Positions 15,101-19,417 of a DNA stretch of 19,417 nucleotides are shown here, one piece after another. The position numbers were made by a program, and so were the translations under genes. The DNA is from Verrucomicrobiota bacterium (lineage in GTDB: Bacteria; Verrucomicrobiota; Verrucomicrobiia; Limisphaerales; UBA1096): the NCBI GenBank assembly GCA_030747575.1, contig JASLKI010000162.1, forward strand, positions 1-19,417, written 5' to 3'. How positions within the stretch are numbered: position 1 is the stretch's first letter; each line of letters opens with the position of its first letter. The notes beneath the pieces were generated by a model, which worked only from the letters and a program-made list of their open reading frames with translations, was not told where the DNA came from and searched no databases.

Positions 15101-16723
15101 GTGGTGATTTCCCAACCTAGATCCCAGAAAAAACTGGAGGGGACCACCGCCGTGTTTGAGGTCATGGTTACGGGCAAACGGCCGGTTACTTATCAATGGC
15201 ATTTCAAAGGTGAAGCCATCGAGGGGGCGACTTCTAGCTCACTTGTGCTGGCGAAACTGAGCCCTGATCAATCAGGTGACTATACTGTGAGGGTCACAAA
15301 TGAGATGGGAAGCACCACCAGCAATGCAGCCGGATTGGAGGTTGAACGGTTGGGTGCTATTACCAGCGGATTGGTTGCCTATTACACCTTTGATGAGACT
15401 GAGGGAGAGACGTTACAGGATTCAAGTGGAAACAACCTGAATGGAATACTTGAAAGTTTTGATGAAGGCTTTGGTGTTCCAGGAAGAGTTGGAGGTGCAA
15501 TCGCTTTTGATGGGGATGACGACCTGATATCCGTTCCTCATAATGACCTGTTAAACCTGGCCAATGAAGCAACCGTGTCATTGTGGATGAATATTGTAGA
15601 GTTTGCATCTTATGATCGGGTTTTCCGGAAAGCAGTCAACTTTGACATGGTTCTCCTGGGCGGGGGGGTAATTCGCACCCATGGAGTCAACAAAACACCT
15701 TATTCCTCCCCGGGCGACACCTGGGAAGTTGGAACGTGGCAGCACTACGCCTTCGTTTACAAGGGGGGAAAGGTTCAGTGGTTCAAGAACGGCGAAGCCG
15801 TGGGACAGGCCATTTCAGCCAAACTGGGTGCCGCCAACAATGACCCACTGATCATCGGCAATTACGGTCCAGGCCTTGATATCGCCCGCCTGTACGATGG
15901 GTTGCTGGATGACATGGGCATCTGGCAGCGAGGCCTGAGTGAAGTGGAAATATCAGGCATCTATCAAAATGGACTGGCAGGAAAGCCGCTAAATGAGGAA
16001 TTTGAACCGCTCAATATCAAGGCTATCTCCTTGAATGAGGCCGATGTGGATATCGAGTTTTACAGTCCATTTAGCAGCAGGAATTATCTGGTTGAGACCA
16101 AGGCTGGATTAGGACTGCAAGAATGGGCAGAACAAGCTGGCGTGGAATTAGGAGATCTTGGGAATGGTGGTTATAAGGCAACCTTCTCCAAGGATCAGAA
16201 TGCCAATAATTTTTATCGGGTTGTGGCACTTGATCCGCCCCCGGTCTTCTTCGACGATTTTGAAGCCGGGGGAGAAGACTGGACGCATGGTGGGGACGAG
16301 GATAACTGGGAACGGGGTGTTCCCACCACCGGACCGGGTAAGGCGTTCAGCGGGGACAATGTTTATGCGACTGGGCTGGGGGTTGATTTCGCAGCATTTA
16401 CGGATTCGTATTTGCGCTCACCAATAATTGATCTAAGCGATAAGAAGATTCAGGCAACCTTGAGTTTCTCGGAATTCAGAAAGATTGATCCTGAAATATC
16501 GTTCCACAGGGTTTCCGTGGTTATTCTTGATGCCGAAACAGAAGAAATTCTTGAGGAACCATATGAGGCTTCCGGTGCGACCAATGATTGGGAGGCTCAA
16601 TCCTTCCGTCTCAAACCGGACAGCTTGGCTCGAAAGATTTTAGTTGAATTCAGGTTGTCCACTGACGACTTCAATTTACAGGAAGGCTGGTTCATCGACG
16701 ACGTCAAAATTGTCGCTGAATAG
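12125..16723 (+). CDS. Giant exported LamG/Ig-like repeat protein
   Basis: A 1532-residue protein with a signal peptide (hydrophobic stretch about 11-27, likely cleaved after VFVTA before QDG). Five concanavalin-like LamG modules begin at about residues 31, 241, 451, 761 and 1080; each opens with a variant of GLVAYWKFDE...DSSGNGNDG and has WNHxxVTYDG...YVNGE, then LDDxxIFxRALSxxEI. Ig-like modules lie at 670-755 and 991-1076 (YQWHFKGEAIEGA, SGDYTVRVTNEMGS). Residues 1296-1371 look like the small beta domain that often follows these repeats (RNYLVETKAGL, NNFYRVVAL). The rest, from FFDDFEAGGEDW (about 1375) on, is an unassigned jelly-roll-like domain. LamG modules bind carbohydrate or protein, so adhesion or polymer binding is the likely role; no catalytic site is seen. 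No PEP-CTERM, LPXTG or membrane anchor is visible. It starts 12 bases after the prepilin gene without a Shine-Dalgarno sequence; ATG 12146 is a possible alternative start. Confidence 0.92.
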   Translation: MKVLSNKMRKPLLKVMFSLFISSVFVTAQDGLLVHLKLDEAGGESAKDSSGNGHDGTLVGVAVANSQWADGKSGNAVSLGVGHVAVTDLPEMTSTTWAAWVRLDADSSYGTAISAAFDGAGAGHTLGFHTGGNVRKPRVLWNHANGHISIMSEEPVELGEWNHMAVTYDGDSEEIVLYVNGEVKADGTVGTTAFSTVNLGRRASSKNCPLNGALDDISIFDRALSGDEISQLFNGEEIAFSGLVLSWGFGEEEGFACADSSGNGNDGSLVGYPAGEVSNWVEGKIGGALSLPQASEHLEITGLPDVTSTTWAAWVRLDAEASYSTAIAAAFDGAGAGHTLGFHAGDNIRKPRVLWNHANGHASIMSADPVELGEWNHLAVTYDADSEAIVLYVNGEAKADGTVGTTPFSVVHLGQRASTKNNPFNGALDDLRIFNRALSADEISSLVESNAGPGLVAHWKFDEKSGELAFDSGHNSNLGALVNFDGDDSQWVEGKVGGAISFNGSNYVEVPHDPSIGGGLINGFSVSAWFNSNVELAASGSGNRMLEKGNSYFFLQGVGSGGMNFLVKKGGANKTATTGETIDAGEWNHIVGVFDGENAIVYLNGEQKGSIAVPAPVDDAGLPLRIGSDDSGNFFDGSMDDVMIWNKPLSEEEVGALFTNELDPDTDTAPTITQDPGSMDTYEGGTIILTAKASGSPPIKYLWLKGDEPLRWATEKTLMIEGSTKEDSGSYKVRASNSGGEIFSEPANVTVLPVEGLGTARQAYWKLDEQEGLVAVDSSTSDNNADLIDFSDESSQWVKGKVEQGLELDGEMTYLAVFDDESLALGAEATFSFWIKPSSYGPVEDAGSYTRSSSWILRKGDHLSLRLIDDPGTVRKSLIVRSDTGGIASTVNRKANEVNTVQGSVEIGNWQHFTVVYKAGKIIFYKDGFRIGQPEEGVLGETNSDDLFIGSYDDQGLARNVDGILDEVAIWSRPLSEAEILELAGRDISGAPVVISQPRSQKKLEGTTAVFEVMVTGKRPVTYQWHFKGEAIEGATSSSLVLAKLSPDQSGDYTVRVTNEMGSTTSNAAGLEVERLGAITSGLVAYYTFDETEGETLQDSSGNNLNGILESFDEGFGVPGRVGGAIAFDGDDDLISVPHNDLLNLANEATVSLWMNIVEFASYDRVFRKAVNFDMVLLGGGVIRTHGVNKTPYSSPGDTWEVGTWQHYAFVYKGGKVQWFKNGEAVGQAISAKLGAANNDPLIIGNYGPGLDIARLYDGLLDDMGIWQRGLSEVEISGIYQNGLAGKPLNEEFEPLNIKAISLNEADVDIEFYSPFSSRNYLVETKAGLGLQEWAEQAGVELGDLGNGGYKATFSKDQNANNFYRVVALDPPPVFFDDFEAGGEDWTHGGDEDNWERGVPTTGPGKAFSGDNVYATGLGVDFAAFTDSYLRSPIIDLSDKKIQATLSFSEFRKIDPEISFHRVSVVILDAETEEILEEPYEASGATNDWEAQSFRLKPDSLARKILVEFRLSTDDFNLQEGWFIDDVKIVAE
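12401..12800 (+). repeat. Direct repeat copy 1 (LamG module 1)
   Basis: The first member of a tandem in-frame duplication with copy 2 exactly 642 bases downstream (214 codons). The offset is the same at every point checked, so no insertion or deletion has occurred since the duplication. Over 140 aligned residues I count 26 differences (about 81% identical). Confidence 0.9.
13043..13442 (+). repeat. Direct repeat copy 2 (LamG module 2)
   Basis: The second member of the 642-base-period duplication. The shared core includes AFDGAGAGHTLGFH and RKPRVLWNHANGH. LamG modules 3 to 5 are far more diverged and do not belong to this event. Confidence 0.9.
13673..13681 (+). repeat. G9 homopolymer within the LamG gene
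   Basis: Nine consecutive G encode three glycines (SIGGGLING, LamG module 3). This is the longest G run in the window; a second of seven G lies at 15662-15668 in the same gene. A single-base slip would truncate the protein after about 517 residues. Confidence 0.85.
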
Positions 16724-16867
16724 GTGACTCGCAGAATATTTACATAAAATAGCTAAAGATGGGCTTAGGCTCAGTTTTCTTTGGAATCGAGTAAATTGGG
16801 AGTGACCTGATGGAGGTGGCACGGTTAAATTCTTGGCCTTGGAATGATTCCTCCAATTGTAATCTCA
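16724..16867. other. Gap between LamG gene and second DUF1549/DUF1553 gene
   Basis: A 144-base stretch without a gene. No stem followed by a T run is visible, so no intrinsic terminator can be called after the LamG gene. A strong Shine-Dalgarno-like GGAGGTG (16812-16818) has no start codon in the right frame and distance. An 11-base palindrome sits near the next gene and is listed separately. Whether the downstream gene is co-transcribed with the LamG gene is open. Confidence 0.5.
16841..16851. promoter_or_regulatory. Palindrome GGAATGATTCC upstream of DUF1549/DUF1553 gene
   Basis: An odd-length perfect palindrome (GGAAT, G, ATTCC) 16 bases before ATG 16868 and overlapping a second in-frame ATG at 16844. 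Its place suggests an operator or a small stem near the translation start, but one 11-base match can arise by chance. Confidence 0.25.
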
Positions 16868-19417
16868 ATGGGTAAGACTTTAATAAGTTTTGCCGCAATC
16901 CTTTTGCTTATTTTCGGCTTATCCAGTGCGAGGGCTGCTGGGGAGTTTGATTTTTTTGAAAAGGAGATCCGCCCTCTGTTACACAAGCATTGTTACAAGT
17001 GCCATTCCACCGAGGCCGAGAAATTGAAGGGTGGTTTGCTGTTGGACAGCCGTCAGGGATGGGCGAGCGGCGGCGACTCCGGTCCGGCGATTGTGCCTGG
17101 CGATGTGGAAGGTAGCCTGCTGCTGCGCGCTGTGAGTTACGAGGATGGCGATCTGCAAATGCCGCCCAAGTACAAACTCGCTAACCGCGAGCGTGCAGCC
17201 TTGGGGAAGTGGGTAAGGGCCGGTGCAGCGGATCCACGCGATCAACAAAGGGAGCGCAAAGTCAAAGGTATCGACTTAGGCAAGGGACGCGAATTCTGGG
17301 CGTTTCGGCCAGTGGTCAATCACGGTGTGCCGAAGATGAGCCCAGTGTCTGGCCAAGGGGGAAACCTGGGCGCGATTGATCGCTTCATCATTTCGAGCCT
17401 AGCCAAGGAGGGCATCGAGCGAGTCGGCTTGGCCAGGCCGGAGACGCTGCTTCGTCGTCTTTATTTCGACCTGATCGGTGTGCCGCCTACTCCGGAGCAG
17501 ATCGACGACTTTTTGGCCGATCCGTCGCCGGAAGCGTACGCGCGGTTGGTGGATCGCCTGCTAGGTTCACCGCAGTTTGGTGAGACGTGGGGGCGGCACT
17601 GGCTGGATGTGGCGCGTTTTGCCGAGAGCAGCGGCGGCGGGCGGAGTTTGATGTTCAAGGACGCATGGAGATTCCGCGACTACGTGATCAACGCCTTCAA
17701 CGACGATAAGCCGTTCGACCAATTTATTCGCGAGCAGATTGCGGGTGATCTGATGTCGCCAGGCACTCGCAAGCAGCAAAACGAACGCTTTGTTGCCACC
17801 GGCTTTTTGGCGTTGGGTCCGCACAACTACGAGTTGCAGGACAAGGAACTGCTGCGAATGGAAGTTGTGGATGAGCAAATCGAGACGGTTGGCCGCGCGT
17901 TTCTCGGTATGACGCTCGGCTGCGCGCGCTGTCACGACCACAAGTTCGACCCGGTTCCATCTGATGATTATTATGCATTGGCCGGTATCTTTCGCAGCAC
18001 GCAATCACTCGTTCCGGGCAATGTCTCGAGCTGGGTGGCGCGGGAACTCGAACCGGAGCCAGCGCTGAAAAAGGTAATCAAGCAACATGCCAGGGAGACC
18101 AAGGAAGCCAATGCCGCGCTCAAGGCAGCAAGGATAGAACTAGAAAAAGTCGAGCAAACCTCAGATAAGACAGGGGTTTTCGTCGATGACCTGGAGGCGG
18201 AGATAATTGGTGACTGGATGAAATCGACAAGCAACAAAACTTATTTTGGCGACAACTACATCCACGACAAAGGTGAAGGGAAAGGTCAGAAGAAGGTCAT
18301 TTTTACCGCAAAGTTGAAGGAGGCCGGCGAGTACGAGGTGCGCTTCGGTTACACGGCTGGAACCAATCGCGCCCAGGAAGCGCCGGTGACGATCGAACAT
18401 GCCGATGGCCCAACGACGATTCGGATTAACCAACGCGAGAAGCCGCCGATCAACGACAATTTCAAGATCATGGGCCGGTTTCAATTTAGCGCCGGCAAAG
18501 CGGTTGTTTCTGTTTCGAACGCGAACACCCGTGACGTTGTGATCGCGGATGCGGTGGTGTTTGTGCCGGTTGCGGAGTTAAAAAAAGATTCTGTCCCAGG
18601 ACACCGCTTGGCCAAGCTGCGGGGCGAGGTCGATCGCCTGCTCAAGCGCGTGGCTGCGCTGAAGAAAAGGAAGTCGACGGATTTACCAAAGACAATGTCG
18701 GTGCAGGATGAGAAGGAAACCGGGGACTGGCATGTCCATATTCGCGGTGAAATCCGCAACAAAGGCGCAGTCGTGCCCCGTGGGTTTCTTCAGGTCGCCA
18801 GCAAAAGTAAAACCGTCGCGCAGCCGACGATCGCCGCTGGGAGGAGTGGTCGACTCGAGTTGGCCGAGTGGGTGGCCAGTAGTGACAACCCCCTGACAAG
18901 CCGCGTAATGGTGAACCGCATTTGGCACCATCTAATTGGCAAGGGGCTGGTTCGAACGACCGACAATTTTGGGATGATGGGAGAAGCGCCAAGTCACGCG
19001 GCACTGCTGGACTGGTTGGCGCATCAGTTCGTTGTTGATCAATGGTCTGTGAAGAAAATGATTCGCCGCATAGTAATGTCGCACACCTATCGCCTGGCCT
19101 CAACTGGCGAGAGCACAGGGCGGGCAGTAGATCCGGAGAACCGCCTGATTTGGCGCGCCAACCGCAAGCGGCTTACAGCGGAGGCGATCCGGGATTCGAT
19201 TCTATCGGTGAGCGGACAATTAAGCATGCAACAGGGTGGCCCCACGATTCGCAAATTTTCGCAGTATGACTGGGGGTACGAATTTAATACCATTCGACGC
19301 AGTGTGTACGTGCCGTTGTTCCGCAACACATTACTGGAGGTATTCGAGACGTTTGACGTTGCCAACCCGAACGTTGTGTCCGGCCGGCGTTCTGAAACGA
19401 TATTGCCGACTCAGGCG
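16868..19417 (+). CDS. PSCyt1-DUF1549-DUF1553 protein with golvesin-like insertion (3' partial)
   Basis: 850 residues are visible; the frame is still open at the window end. A signal peptide (MGKTLISFAAILLLIFGLSS, about residues 1-23, ARA before AGEF) leads to a PSCyt1 domain with haem motif CYKCH (42-46) and likely axial Met98 (MPPK). DUF1549/PSCyt2 spans about 170-380 (FDLIGVPPTPEQ; CARCHDHKFDP, with CARCH at 352-356). A charged helix, probably coiled coil (about 398-430), is followed by an inserted beta domain at about 435-570 resembling golvesin C-terminal-like domains (VDDLEAEIIGDWMKST, YFGDNYIHD, YEVRFGYTAGTN), then a second charged helix near 580-603. DUF1553 starts at about 662 (NPLTSRVMVNRIWHHLIG, SHTYRLAS). 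ATG 16868 gives the cleanest signal peptide; ATG 16844, eight codons upstream in frame, is possible. A DUF1501 partner may follow outside the window. Like its relative at 7950-10124, its reaction is unknown; the insert may bind carbohydrate. Confidence 0.9.
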   Translation, partial: MGKTLISFAAILLLIFGLSSARAAGEFDFFEKEIRPLLHKHCYKCHSTEAEKLKGGLLLDSRQGWASGGDSGPAIVPGDVEGSLLLRAVSYEDGDLQMPPKYKLANRERAALGKWVRAGAADPRDQQRERKVKGIDLGKGREFWAFRPVVNHGVPKMSPVSGQGGNLGAIDRFIISSLAKEGIERVGLARPETLLRRLYFDLIGVPPTPEQIDDFLADPSPEAYARLVDRLLGSPQFGETWGRHWLDVARFAESSGGGRSLMFKDAWRFRDYVINAFNDDKPFDQFIREQIAGDLMSPGTRKQQNERFVATGFLALGPHNYELQDKELLRMEVVDEQIETVGRAFLGMTLGCARCHDHKFDPVPSDDYYALAGIFRSTQSLVPGNVSSWVARELEPEPALKKVIKQHARETKEANAALKAARIELEKVEQTSDKTGVFVDDLEAEIIGDWMKSTSNKTYFGDNYIHDKGEGKGQKKVIFTAKLKEAGEYEVRFGYTAGTNRAQEAPVTIEHADGPTTIRINQREKPPINDNFKIMGRFQFSAGKAVVSVSNANTRDVVIADAVVFVPVAELKKDSVPGHRLAKLRGEVDRLLKRVAALKKRKSTDLPKTMSVQDEKETGDWHVHIRGEIRNKGAVVPRGFLQVASKSKTVAQPTIAAGRSGRLELAEWVASSDNPLTSRVMVNRIWHHLIGKGLVRTTDNFGMMGEAPSHAALLDWLAHQFVVDQWSVKKMIRRIVMSHTYRLASTGESTGRAVDPENRLIWRANRKRLTAEAIRDSILSVSGQLSMQQGGPTIRKFSQYDWGYEFNTIRRSVYVPLFRNTLLEVFETFDVANPNVVSGRRSETILPTQA

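Noticed and set aside
16757..16781. Possible terminator after the LamG gene (GGGCTTAGGCTC then TTTTCTTT)
   Set aside because: The GC-rich part does not form a stem of more than two or three pairs.
16812..16818. Strong Shine-Dalgarno-like GGAGGTG
   Set aside because: No ATG, GTG or TTG in the frame of the downstream gene lies at the right distance, and an in-frame TAA at 16826 separates it from the gene.

Overview
The window looks like part of a chromosome from a Verrucomicrobiota-type bacterium of the PVC superphylum; this is inferred from gene content, not from a marker gene. The clues are two PSCyt1/DUF1549/DUF1553 cytochrome-type proteins, a DUF1501 protein, a PVC-type 'membrane-bound dehydrogenase' with HEAT repeats and a haem-binding domain, a ThuA-like protein, a prepilin-type protein ending in an H-X9-DG-like motif, and a very large secreted protein made of LamG and Ig-like modules. 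Almost no start has a good Shine-Dalgarno sequence.

Region 1 (1-6485, + strand, visibly GC-rich) is a tight run of four genes. It starts with a 5'-truncated multidomain protein: the tail of an SGNH/GDSL-like hydrolase, a beta-propeller, HEAT-like helices, a c-type haem domain and a C-terminal beta domain. Three bases later comes ribH (lumazine synthase), then rpe (ribulose-phosphate 3-epimerase), then a phosphoglucomutase/phosphomannomutase whose GTG start overlaps the rpe stop. RibH consumes a four-carbon unit made from ribulose 5-phosphate, so the last three genes share sugar-phosphate chemistry.

Region 2 (6482-11223, - strand) converges on region 1 with overlapping stop codons. Read in its own direction it runs ThuA-like protein, PSCyt1-DUF1549-DUF1553 protein (TTG start), DUF1501 protein. 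The last two overlap by 11 bases and form the pair often seen in PVC genomes.

Region 3 (11224-16723, + strand, visibly lower in GC) starts at a 163-base divergent promoter region. It carries a prepilin-like gene followed 12 bases later by a 1532-residue exported protein with five LamG modules, two Ig-like modules and an unassigned beta-rich C-terminal domain. The first two LamG modules are a recent in-frame tandem duplication (642-base period). Runs of 7-9 G occur inside both genes.

Region 4 (16724-19417, + strand) is a 144-base gap followed by a second PSCyt1-DUF1549-DUF1553 gene, cut off by the window end, with an inserted golvesin-like domain that its relative in region 2 lacks.

Regions 2-4 together look like a secreted or cell-surface module with a possible role in breakdown of complex organic matter such as polysaccharide; the substrate cannot be read from the sequence. 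I see no tRNA, rRNA, CRISPR array, insertion sequence or phage gene.
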